Assembly (NCBI RefSeq): GCF_014638995.1
Contig: NZ_BMFR01000024.1
Location: 1 to 40,970, forward strand
Reading direction: 5' to 3'
Length of the DNA: 40,970 nt
Origin: Virgibacillus oceani
GTDB lineage: Bacteria > Bacillota > Bacilli > Bacillales > Amphibacillaceae
Both the position numbers and the translations under genes were made by a program. Shown in pieces: positions 34,013 to 40,970 of the stretch. The notes beneath the pieces are model-generated. The model saw nothing but the letters and a program-made list of their open reading frames with translations. It made no database searches and had not been told where the DNA came from. The first letter of the stretch is position 1; every line of letters begins with the position of its first letter.

Positions 34013-34363
34013 ATGGAAGTTTTTGCGGAGTTTTTAGTGAATATTGGGAATGTGGAACATAGAAATCGTACGGAGGAAATATTGGATTGGGTAACGAATA
34101 ATTTCCCAAATTTGAAACCAGAAATTAAGTGGAATCAACCTATGTTTACCGATCATGGTACATATATTATTGGTTTCAGTGTAGCCAAGCATCATTTGGC
34201 GGCAGCCCCTGAAAGAGCGGGGATTGTTCACTTTTCCGATGATATTGTGCAGGCAGGGTATACTCACAGTAAAGAGTTAATACGTTTCCCATGGGATCGC
34301 TCGGTTGATTTCGCATTACTTGAGAACATAATTGAGTTTAATATTTTAGATAAGGCAAACTGA
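34013..34363 (+). CDS. YdhG/DUF1801 family protein, frataxin-like iron chaperone; ends at an early UGA
   Basis: The sequence matches YdhG-type proteins of Bacillus, proposed frataxin-like iron chaperones: [20 protein letters not shown], then [17 protein letters not shown] and [14 protein letters not shown]. The frame stops at TGA (34361-34363). The next codons in frame read STFWRK and then TAG (34382-34384), and homologues as I remember them end DKADCSTFWRK. So UGA stands where Cys is expected, and the usual tail is still readable. GGAGGGA lies before the ATG. The shortened protein has 116 residues and lacks only seven, so it may keep its function. Confidence 0.85.
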   Translation: MEVFAEFLVNIGNVEHRNRTEEILDWVTNNFPNLKPEIKWNQPMFTDHGTYIIGFSVAKHHLAAAPERAGIVHFSDDIVQAGYTHSKELIRFPWDRSVDFALLENIIEFNILDKAN

Positions 34364-34496
34364 TCAACTTTTTGGCGGAAATAGGCAACCCCCCGTGTAC
34401 TTTTCAGGAATTTGTGGTATATTTCAAATAGAAGTTCATATAATAAAAAACCATTCTCTCGATAGGGGATTGGCGTTATCTAATGGTTAATTAGAA

Positions 34497-34544
34497 AAAA
34501 ATAGCCCTTACCCATCTGCGAACAGGGGGGGCTATTTTTTTGCG
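34497..34544 (+). terminator. Terminator downstream of the ydhG-like gene
   Basis: AAAATAGCCC pairs with GGGCTATTTT around a loop of about 20 bases, and a T run follows. It closes the ydhG-like transcript and directly borders the epimerase remnant. Confidence 0.85.
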
Positions 34545-34554
34545 TTCAAAATAG

Positions 34555-35040
34555 CGACAACAACTGCGATCAGCAGGTCGTCCAAAACGTTCAATTCAAC
34601 TGATTGACGTTAGAGATGCAGCAACATGGGTGTATACAATGGCGGAAAATAGAAAAACTGGCACGTTCAATGTTACAGGACCCGATTATGAATTGACGAT
34701 GAAGAAGCTTTTAAACACATGTAAATTGATTGCAAACAGTGATACAGAATTAGTGTGGGCAGATGAGAAATTTTTAGTTGATCATCACGTCCAGCCGTGG
34801 ACAGAAATGCCGTTTTGGATACCTGAACATTTCACTTTAGAAGGAGAAACAGAACCATGGAAAGGTGCGGGGAGTATCAGCATACAAAAAGCACTAGACG
34901 CCGGGCTTTCCTTCAGTCCACTTGAAGATACGATTCAGAATGTATATCAATGGGAGAAGGCAAGACAAAATTCAGAATGGAAGGCTGGAATATCACGTGA
35001 AAAAGAAAGAGAGCTGCTAGAAGCCTGGTCTAGGAAATAG
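34555..35040 (+). pseudogene. 5'-truncated NAD-dependent epimerase/dehydratase
   Basis: Only the last 160 codons remain. The frame opens right after a stop (34552-34554) and the terminator, reading AGRPKRSIQLIDVRDAATW, the SDR/epimerase segment that normally lies near residue 180 of about 330. FNVTGPDYELTMKKLL and a C terminus EKERELLEAW follow. The nucleotide-binding Rossmann half is missing, so no enzyme can result. An ATG at 34630 is available but has no ribosome site. The sharp border at the terminator suggests a deletion or insertion junction. Confidence 0.75.
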
Positions 35041-35260
35041 AAAGCAAAACACGATTAGTAATAGCTAACTGACTGACTTTAGTATTATATTTGGCTATTC
35101 CGGATTTATGGCACCAGTATTAATGAATGTCTTTATTTTTGGCAACCGATAAAATTTTGGTATTCTTGATGTTGCGTTATTAAGATAAACTAAAAGAATT
35201 GATGTTTTTTGTTCAGTAATATAGAAAACTAAAAGTAAAGATAAAAAGGAGAAAAATAAA

Positions 35261-35671
35261 ATGAATGAAAGTTTCACTAACATGAACGCACCTCCGACAC
35301 CTAAAGATTATAATAATTTACGATTGGAGGGTGGTATAAGCGGGAAGTCCCAGGATGCTGCAGCAATTGGATTGAAAAATTCTTTGTTTGCTGTGAGTAT
35401 CTACGATGAAACAATACTAATTGGAATGGGGCGCGTTATCGGTGATGGTGGGGCCTTTTTCCAAATAGTTGATATTGTAGTAAAGCCTAGTTATCAAGGG
35501 CGGGGACTAGGAAAAGTCATTATGAAAGAATTAACGAATTACTTGGATAAAAATACATACCCAGGTTCTTATGTTAGCCTAATAGCGGATGACCCAGCTA
35601 ACAAGCTTTATGAACAGTTTGGGTTTAGGTATACCTATCCAAGGTCACACGGTATGTGCAAAATGTATTGA
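35261..35671 (+). CDS. GNAT family N-acetyltransferase
   Basis: The 136-residue protein has the GNAT fold. Motif A reads DIVVKPSYQGRGLGKVIM, with QGRGLG binding the acetyl-CoA pyrophosphate, and motif B ends in NKLYEQFGFRYTYP. It transfers an acetyl group to an amine that cannot be named from sequence. AAAAGGAG lies about 10 bases before the ATG. It stands alone, after the epimerase remnant. Confidence 0.9.
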   Translation: MNESFTNMNAPPTPKDYNNLRLEGGISGKSQDAAAIGLKNSLFAVSIYDETILIGMGRVIGDGGAFFQIVDIVVKPSYQGRGLGKVIMKELTNYLDKNTYPGSYVSLIADDPANKLYEQFGFRYTYPRSHGMCKMY

Positions 35672-35781
35672 GTCAGCGGGAGTGAAAATATAATGATATG
35701 TTTTATACGTCTGAATTTTTCACAGACTTTTAAAATATATGTTAGGTCAGCTTCGGAACACATAATGCTAAACAACTTTAT

Positions 35782-35865
35782 TTAGTACCAACGATCAATT
35801 ACATTAGCAGTTTCTATTGGATTATCCCAATGAACCATAGGAAAAACATGCTGACCTTCCACATT
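35782..35865 (-). pseudogene. 3' remnant, perhaps of an alpha/beta hydrolase
   Basis: On the minus strand the frame ends GQHVFPMVHWDNPIETANVI, then DRWY and a stop. This resembles the last 25 residues of alpha/beta hydrolases, where a His precedes a final helix. Nothing upstream continues the frame, since the BrkB gene begins its own end near 35953. It is probably a leftover of a deleted gene. Confidence 0.4.
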
Positions 35866-35952
35866 AATATTTAACTCCTATTTTTAATTTCTATCCGATT
35901 CCAGCTGTATCATTTAATTGGAATGATGTTAACAATAGAAATACTTCGCTAA

Positions 35953-36753
35953 TTACCTTTTCAGAACCGATGCATTTATCAGTCCTCCTATTAATAAAAC
36001 AACCGCTGTTATATAAAACCACACCATTAATGCGACGATACTTCCGAGCTGACCGTAAAATTCTGTGTAATTACTTATACCAACATATTTTGAAAATCCG
36101 ATCGATACAACTTGCCAGCCAATCGCAGCAAAAATGGCTCCAGGGAAGACTGTTTTCCAAGGTACTCTTATACTAGGGACAACCTTGTATAAGGTTATAA
36201 AGAATAGGAGTAAAAATAGTGTACCTATTCCCCATCTTGTTAAAAACCATAAACGATACCATAATTCGTCAATTGTAACCTTGGTTAGTACAAAATTACG
36301 TACAATATCCTCAAGTATTGGGACTAGCAAAGATAAGGACAATATAATCATTAATCCAAGGGTAAGCAATAGATCACTAATAATTCCATGCAAGAACTGC
36401 TCTCGTTTGATTTTATACGCTTTGTTTAACGATCGGACTAGCGATTGGATGGCCATCGATGCAAGCCAAAAGGTAGCTATAAGGCTAAAGGATAATAATT
36501 CTCCCCGTCCGTTATCCAAAATGTTTTCCAAGGTACTGCGGACAATCGCATACGTTTCTTTCGGTGCAAACGGTTCAATCATTACTAGAATGTTTTCCGG
36601 TTTTACATGCAGAAAGCCAATAAGGGAAAAGAGGAAAATAAGGAAAGGAAACAATGATAGCATAAGGTAATACGCCATTTGAGCTGATTGGTCATAGAAA
36701 CGCTCAGCAAAAAAACGAACAAGTATGTGTTTGGTGCTTTTTATAATATGCAC
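35953..36753 (-). CDS. YihY/BrkB family membrane protein
   Basis: The 266-residue protein has six membrane helices. Family marks are FYDQSAQMAYYLMLSLFPFL near residues 19-38, FWLASMAIQSLVRSLNKAY, and the final PGAIFAAIGWQ with YGQLGSIVALMVWFYITA. The family was once called ribonuclease BN by mistake and is now thought to be a transporter or envelope factor; its function is not settled. The start is GTG (36753), with AGGGGGA 7 bases upstream. It stands alone between two plus-strand genes. Confidence 0.9.
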   Translation of the reverse strand: MHIIKSTKHILVRFFAERFYDQSAQMAYYLMLSLFPFLIFLFSLIGFLHVKPENILVMIEPFAPKETYAIVRSTLENILDNGRGELLSFSLIATFWLASMAIQSLVRSLNKAYKIKREQFLHGIISDLLLTLGLMIILSLSLLVPILEDIVRNFVLTKVTIDELWYRLWFLTRWGIGTLFLLLFFITLYKVVPSIRVPWKTVFPGAIFAAIGWQVVSIGFSKYVGISNYTEFYGQLGSIVALMVWFYITAVVLLIGGLINASVLKR

Positions 36754-36924
36754 AAATAAATCCCCCTAGTCCTATCGTAACCTTTTTATATGCTTGTCCT
36801 TTCCGTTTAATACTATGATGAAAACGATTTTTTTATCCATATCAATTGAATCACAATCGTCTATTGTAAAATAAAGGAATAAAAATTAATATAGTTATAA
36901 GTTGAAAATTCGAGGTGATTATGT

Positions 36925-37368
36925 ATGTCAAACGTTAATAAATCCATTGCGTGGCATGGATTCCATCATGTTGCATTAGCTGTCCCAGATCTTGATGCAG
37001 CAATAGCGTTTTATACGAAGGTATTAGATATGCAGGCTAGTGAAATTTATCCCGGCAGACATGTTTTTATAAAGCCGGGTACTACTGATGCATGGGGGAT
37101 TCACTTCTTCGAGAAAAAGGGAGTACAGTTGTTTACTTTCCCGGGTGCACTGGATCCCAAAAAGCTTGAGAGAAATAGTTCAGTAGAAGGCTTTCTGCAG
37201 CATGTTGCATTTGCTTTGCCTAATGAGGAAATGGCTATTACGCTTAAGCAACGTCTGAGTAATCACGGGATTCTTACAACGGATTTCACTACAATTGGGC
37301 CGATTCGCAATATGTTATTCTACGATATTCATGGTCTGCTATTGGAAGCAACCTGGCCATCAGAATAA
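36925..37368 (+). CDS. VOC family (glyoxalase/dioxygenase-fold) protein
   Basis: The 147-residue protein has two beta-alpha-beta-beta-beta units. The first starts HGFHHVALAVPDLDAAIAFY and the second LQHVAFALPNEE; the end is FYDIHGLLLEATW. Likely metal ligands are a His in each unit and the Glu near the end. The substrate is unknown; VOC proteins include lyases, isomerases, dioxygenases and resistance proteins. GAGGTG lies about 8 bases before the ATG. It differs clearly from the FosB at 13612. Confidence 0.88.
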   Translation: MSNVNKSIAWHGFHHVALAVPDLDAAIAFYTKVLDMQASEIYPGRHVFIKPGTTDAWGIHFFEKKGVQLFTFPGALDPKKLERNSSVEGFLQHVAFALPNEEMAITLKQRLSNHGILTTDFTTIGPIRNMLFYDIHGLLLEATWPSE

Positions 37369-37740
37369 TCTAATTGACTAAAAGTTCTAATGCAGAGACT
37401 AGAACCAAACGGATTTAGTCCCTTCCTTAAAATAGTACCTTGTGTTATTTCATAATACATCTTATTATTATGAAGTACTGCTGAATCGTTTTAAAACAGA
37501 AAGTCATGTGGTTCAACGAAAGTACTATGCTGTGAAAGAATAAAGTATCCTGTCATCGGAAAAAGTGAAATAAAATTGAAAGACGGTTGCGGAAATGGTG
37601 TCGCGATTCATTTGAGTGGGGCTATATACTTTTATGCTTTTTGGTATTAAGGCAAATTAGTAGTTTACAAGCTGCTTAAAGCAGTTTTATATAAAAAATA
37701 AGGGGCGAGAAATTGCTGCCTTAGATTAAGGGGAATTTTT
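37369..37740. other. About 370 bases without a supported gene
   Basis: No frame has a start with ribosome site. A plus-strand frame ending at about 37650 (GNGVAIHLSGAIYFYAFWY) is open for some 50 codons but lacks a start and a recognisable family. The leader of the PAP2 gene fills the last 60 bases, with AAGGGGA before its ATG. Confidence 0.4.
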
Positions 37741-38361
37741 ATGAGTGTTTTTTCAGATTTAAATATTTCTTTTTTCAGGGCTATAAACGATCTAGGGAAA
37801 GAATTCACGGACTTAAATCCTGTCTTTGTTTTCATTGCTGAATATATGGTTTATTTCCTTGCTTTAGGAGTGGTCATTTATTGGTTTACCCGAAGCAATC
37901 AGAACAGAATGATGGTCATTTGTGGGGCAATTACATTTATTTTAGCGGAGATCGTAGGGAAAATCGCAGGAAAAATTCATTCCAATAACCAGCCATTTGC
38001 TGAATTGGCGAATGTTAATAAATTAATTGATCATGCGGTGGATAATTCATTCCCAAGTGATCATACCATGTTGTTTTTTGCTTTTTGTGCGACTTTCCTT
38101 CTATTCAAAAAGCGGCTTGGTTTATTTTGGATCACATTAGCGTTTATAGTTGCTCTTTCACGTGTTTGGGTCGGGGTACACTTTCCGGCAGATGTCATTG
38201 TCGGGGCGATAATAAGTATCATTTCGGCTGTAATTGTTTACCGATTTGTGCCGCAGTGGGATTTTATGAATAAACTGATTGCTGTTTATGACAGGGCGGA
38301 ACAAAAGATTCTTCCTGCAAAAAACACGAAAAGGGAACAAGATCGCTCAAATTATTTATAA
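37741..38361 (+). CDS. bcrC: BcrC-like undecaprenyl-diphosphatase (PAP2 family)
   Basis: The enzyme removes a phosphate from undecaprenyl diphosphate so that the lipid carrier can be reused for wall synthesis; it also lowers bacitracin sensitivity. The 206-residue protein has five or six helices. PAP2 motif 2 is NSFPSDHT, and motif 3 is SRVWVGVHFPADVIVG with the catalytic His. Motif 1 is weaker (KIAGKIHSNNQPF, with NQP in place of the usual RP). The overall layout follows BcrC. In B. subtilis bcrC is a SigW/SigM/SigX-type target; I see no clear ECF promoter here. AAGGGGA precedes the ATG, and a terminator follows. Confidence 0.87.
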   Translation: MSVFSDLNISFFRAINDLGKEFTDLNPVFVFIAEYMVYFLALGVVIYWFTRSNQNRMMVICGAITFILAEIVGKIAGKIHSNNQPFAELANVNKLIDHAVDNSFPSDHTMLFFAFCATFLLFKKRLGLFWITLAFIVALSRVWVGVHFPADVIVGAIISIISAVIVYRFVPQWDFMNKLIAVYDRAEQKILPAKNTKREQDRSNYL

Positions 38362-38372
38362 AAAAGATCAAA

Positions 38373-38400
38373 AAGAAAGGACGGGGATTCCCGTCCTTTT
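38373..38400 (+). terminator. Terminator after the PAP2 gene
   Basis: AAAGGACGGG pairs with CCCGTCCTTT around the loop GATT, followed by TT. Confidence 0.92.
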
Positions 38401-38564
38401 TGCATACAAAAAGGCTCGCAAAAGGGTTGCAAGCCATCAACAAAAATGGTATTCTATTTAAGTTACAGTATTTTTAAATATATGTATAGTATTATACAAT
38501 AATATTATACCATTTGTAAAATGGGAAGTCAATCAAAAAGCTAAAACTGAATGGGGTTGATTTA

Positions 38565-40868
38565 ATGAGTCATGAAACTGATAGCCGTGTGGAAGAGCAG
38601 CAGCGGGTTGATGATGTAATCCAAGAAATTGACAAAAAGGAGGAAAAATTATATTCCAAGACGTCTGGGCTAAAAGAGAGTGTAATTGAACTTCGGAAAA
38701 ACTTTTGGGAGGATGTCACGGTTAATTTAGAAGAACTCGATGATGTAATTGAAACGCAAGCAAGCATAAAGCAACAGGCAGAATTATTGTCTGAAAGAGA
38801 GCGAACACACGGTAAAATTGGTGATGAACTTAAAACGTTAAAAAAACTTAAGGATTCCCCATATTTTGGGCGTATTGATTTTATAGAAGATCCCGGCAAG
38901 GAAAAGGAAAAAATTTATATCGGTATTTCATCACTGATGGATACAAATGAGGAAGATTTCCTTGTTTATGATTGGAGAGCCCCTATATCAAGCCTTTATT
39001 ATGATTACCCTCCAGGTAAGGCTGTGTATGAATCGATTGATGATACGATAACCGGTGAAATTTCATTAAAGCGTCAGTTTATTATCAGGCAGGGCAAGAT
39101 TAAAGGCATGTTTGATACGGGACTTACAATCGGTGATACGCTGCTGCAGCAGGCACTTGGGAACAATGCTAGTACAACAATGAAAAGTATTGTAGCAACC
39201 ATTCAGAGGGAGCAAAATAAAATTATTCGCAATGAACGAAGCAATCTGTTAATTGTTCAAGGAGTTGCTGGAAGCGGAAAGACGTCTGCTGCCTTGCAGC
39301 GTATTGCGTATTTACTGTATCGGTATCGAAAGGAGCTTCATGCAGATAATGTTGTTCTTTTTTCGCCGAATCCTTTATTTACAAGTTATATTGCCAATGT
39401 GCTGCCGGAACTGGGCGAATCAAATGTTAGGCAAACAACGTTTTTGGATTTTCTAAAAACGGGAATTGGGGATGGCTTTTCAATTGAATCTCCATTTGAG
39501 CAAATGGAATATGTTCTGACTAAAGTTGGAAGTGCTGATTACCTGATTCGAATGGAAAGTATGGATTATAAGTCTAGTTTGGATTTTAAATATATGATTG
39601 ATGGATTTATCACACATTTGGAGGATGGTGGTATCCGGTTTAAAAATATTACATTTCGCAAAAGTGTGCTTATTTCTAAAGAGCAAATAAGTGATTATTT
39701 TTATTCCTTGGATAGCGACATATCCATCCCTAACAAAATGGAGCTTGTAACAAAATGGTTATTAAAAGAAATTGCTGCCCATCAGAAGAAGGAAAAGAAA
39801 AAAGATTGGGTTATGGAGCAAGTTGAACTTTTAGGAAAAGAGGACTATTTAAAAGCATATTATAAGGATCAGGAATATGACCGTGAAGACTCTGGTCTGG
39901 AGGAAAAAATCCTGCGAGCGGAGGTAGTGAAAAGGGTTTTTGCAAAGTTAAAAAAACGTGTGAAGCGGCTTGAGTTTGTTAATGCTCTATCAACGTACCG
40001 GGAACTCTTTACGGAATGGGTGCCTAAAGAAAAACCTGAACATTGGAAGGAAATCTGTGATCAAACTGCTGCAGATTTAATGTGTAAAAGTTTAACCTGG
40101 GAGGATGCGACACCGTATTTATATTTTAAGGATCGTATATTAGGCGGGCATGCGGACCGTTCAGTACGTCATTTGTTTATCGATGAGGCTCAGGATTATT
40201 CGGCGTTCCAGTTTGCCTATATAAAGGATACTTTTCCTTATACAAGAATGACGCTATTAGGAGATATTAACCAAGCGATTTATGCGAATACGACTAAGGA
40301 AAATCCATTAATACACGATAAACTGCAAAGCAATCATGAACGAATTACGCTTACCAAAAGCTACAGGTCGACAAAACAAATTGTAGCGTTTACGAAATAT
40401 TTTGCCCCTGGTAAAGAGATGATTGAGCCATTTGACCGTGAAGGGATCAAACCGCAGCTAATTAAGTTAAATAACACGGGAAAATTAGCTGGGACATTGA
40501 TTGAAGCAGTAAATCAGCTCAAGAGAAAGGGGCATGAAACAATTGCTATAATTTGTAAGACATTGCAGGAAAGTGAACAGATGTATCATTTGTTACGGGA
40601 TAAGGTATCCGTGAAACAAATGAATGAAGAGACGTATTCCTTTGAGAAAGGGCTGTTAGTACTTCCCGTTTATTTGGCTAAAGGGATTGAATTTGATGCA
40701 GTATTGATTCCAAATGCGTCGAGACAGCACTACGCAAGGGAAGCAGACAGAACGCTTTTCTATACGGCGTGTACAAGGGCGATGCATGAACTGACGATGG
40801 TAACTGCTGATGAACCATGCATCTTTATTCAAGAAGCGCAAAAAGATAAATATGAGGTAAAATGTTGA
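38565..40868 (+). CDS. helD: RNA polymerase recycling ATPase HelD
   Basis: HelD is a UvrD/Rep-like ATPase that frees stalled RNA polymerase from DNA. The 767-residue length is typical. A long N-terminal coiled-coil arm (about 1-90) reaches into the polymerase channel. Walker A is GVAGSGKT (233-240), Walker B is LFIDEAQDYS, and later helicase motifs include LLGDINQAIYAN, SYRSTKQIVAF and LAKGIEFDAVLIPNA, with TACTRAMHELT at the end. The ATG at 38565 follows GGGGTTG, a modest ribosome site. An AT-rich leader (38450-38520) holds several TATTATAC-like words. It stands alone. Confidence 0.95.
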   Translation: MSHETDSRVEEQQRVDDVIQEIDKKEEKLYSKTSGLKESVIELRKNFWEDVTVNLEELDDVIETQASIKQQAELLSERERTHGKIGDELKTLKKLKDSPYFGRIDFIEDPGKEKEKIYIGISSLMDTNEEDFLVYDWRAPISSLYYDYPPGKAVYESIDDTITGEISLKRQFIIRQGKIKGMFDTGLTIGDTLLQQALGNNASTTMKSIVATIQREQNKIIRNERSNLLIVQGVAGSGKTSAALQRIAYLLYRYRKELHADNVVLFSPNPLFTSYIANVLPELGESNVRQTTFLDFLKTGIGDGFSIESPFEQMEYVLTKVGSADYLIRMESMDYKSSLDFKYMIDGFITHLEDGGIRFKNITFRKSVLISKEQISDYFYSLDSDISIPNKMELVTKWLLKEIAAHQKKEKKKDWVMEQVELLGKEDYLKAYYKDQEYDREDSGLEEKILRAEVVKRVFAKLKKRVKRLEFVNALSTYRELFTEWVPKEKPEHWKEICDQTAADLMCKSLTWEDATPYLYFKDRILGGHADRSVRHLFIDEAQDYSAFQFAYIKDTFPYTRMTLLGDINQAIYANTTKENPLIHDKLQSNHERITLTKSYRSTKQIVAFTKYFAPGKEMIEPFDREGIKPQLIKLNNTGKLAGTLIEAVNQLKRKGHETIAIICKTLQESEQMYHLLRDKVSVKQMNEETYSFEKGLLVLPVYLAKGIEFDAVLIPNASRQHYAREADRTLFYTACTRAMHELTMVTADEPCIFIQEAQKDKYEVKC

Positions 40869-40869
40869 G

Positions 40870-40914
40870 CGGGACACACGGGCAGGGTTTCACTGGGACG
40901 AAGGGTCTGACCCA
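40870..40914. repeat. Possible REP-like intergenic element
   Basis: The GC-rich stretch has two related units: GGGACACACGGGCAGGGT and GGGACGAAGGGTCTGACC. The second ends in the palindrome GGGTC-T-GACCC (40903-40913). Such GGGTCAGACCC words mark REP elements moved by IS200-like TnpA-REP transposases in other bacteria. It begins right after the helD stop. The window ends too soon to see more. Confidence 0.4.
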
Positions 40915-40970
40915 CTAGCGTTGCATAACTGTAAATAAATATTATATATGTAAAAATTTTACATTACCAT

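Overview
The window looks like chromosomal DNA of an AT-rich, endospore-forming Bacillaceae bacterium. I infer something near Oceanobacillus, Virgibacillus or Lentibacillus, without being able to test it. The evidence is strong AGGAGG ribosome binding sites, frequent GTG/TTG starts, the conserved block rocF - sigW - rsiW - cdaA - cdaR - glmM - glmS, a glmS ribozyme, FosB, HelD, and two small Spo0E-like phosphatase genes.

Layout. 1-650: the 3' end of a 23S rRNA, a 5S rRNA, and tRNA-Asn and tRNA-Thr. 1315-6451: an accessory block holding a small four-helix membrane protein, a DesK/DesR-type two-component system with two downstream hydrolases, and a phosphotransferase. 6909-7804: a second tRNA run (Glu, Val, Thr, Tyr, Gln, a broken Lys copy, Lys). 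8003-12373: a lower mevalonate pathway operon (mvaA, mvk, mvaD, mvaK2). 12459-14034: a second DNA sliding clamp and fosB. 14142-20331: arginase, a Spo0E-like phosphatase on the minus strand, SigW with its anti-sigma factor, the c-di-AMP synthase CdaA with its regulator CdaR, and GlmM. 20399-24397: an HssRS-HrtBA-type haem sensing and efflux cassette whose ATPase gene carries an in-frame stop. 24455-26604: a small acidic protein and an S9 peptidase. 26605-29162: a phased repeat array, the glmS promoter, the glmS ribozyme and glmS. 29535-40868: an accessory mixture holding an MFS pump, a lone TatA, a YkvI-type transporter, a YdhG-type protein with an early UGA, an epimerase remnant, a GNAT enzyme, a BrkB/YihY protein, a VOC protein, a BcrC-like undecaprenyl-diphosphatase and HelD. 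The window ends in a possible REP-like repeat.

How the genes fit together. Several units touch the cell envelope: GlmM and GlmS make amino-sugar precursors, CdaAR makes c-di-AMP, SigW/RsiW answers envelope stress, the mevalonate enzymes make isopentenyl diphosphate for undecaprenyl lipids, and BcrC recycles undecaprenyl carrier. FosB protects against fosfomycin, which blocks the next step after GlmM/GlmU. The haem cassette and S9 peptidase lie between glmM and glmS, which are adjacent in Bacillus subtilis.

The observations most worth checking are: HssR-type direct repeats before both hrtB and hssS, combined with a single UAG inside hrtA; a UGA at the usual Cys position near the end of the ydhG-like gene, followed by conserved-looking codons; six AATACGATCC repeats spaced 20-21 bp upstream of glmS; two operator-like dyads next to the DesK/DesR system; a duplicated 5' half of tRNA-Lys; and two Spo0E-like genes plus a TatA gene that are short enough to be missed.
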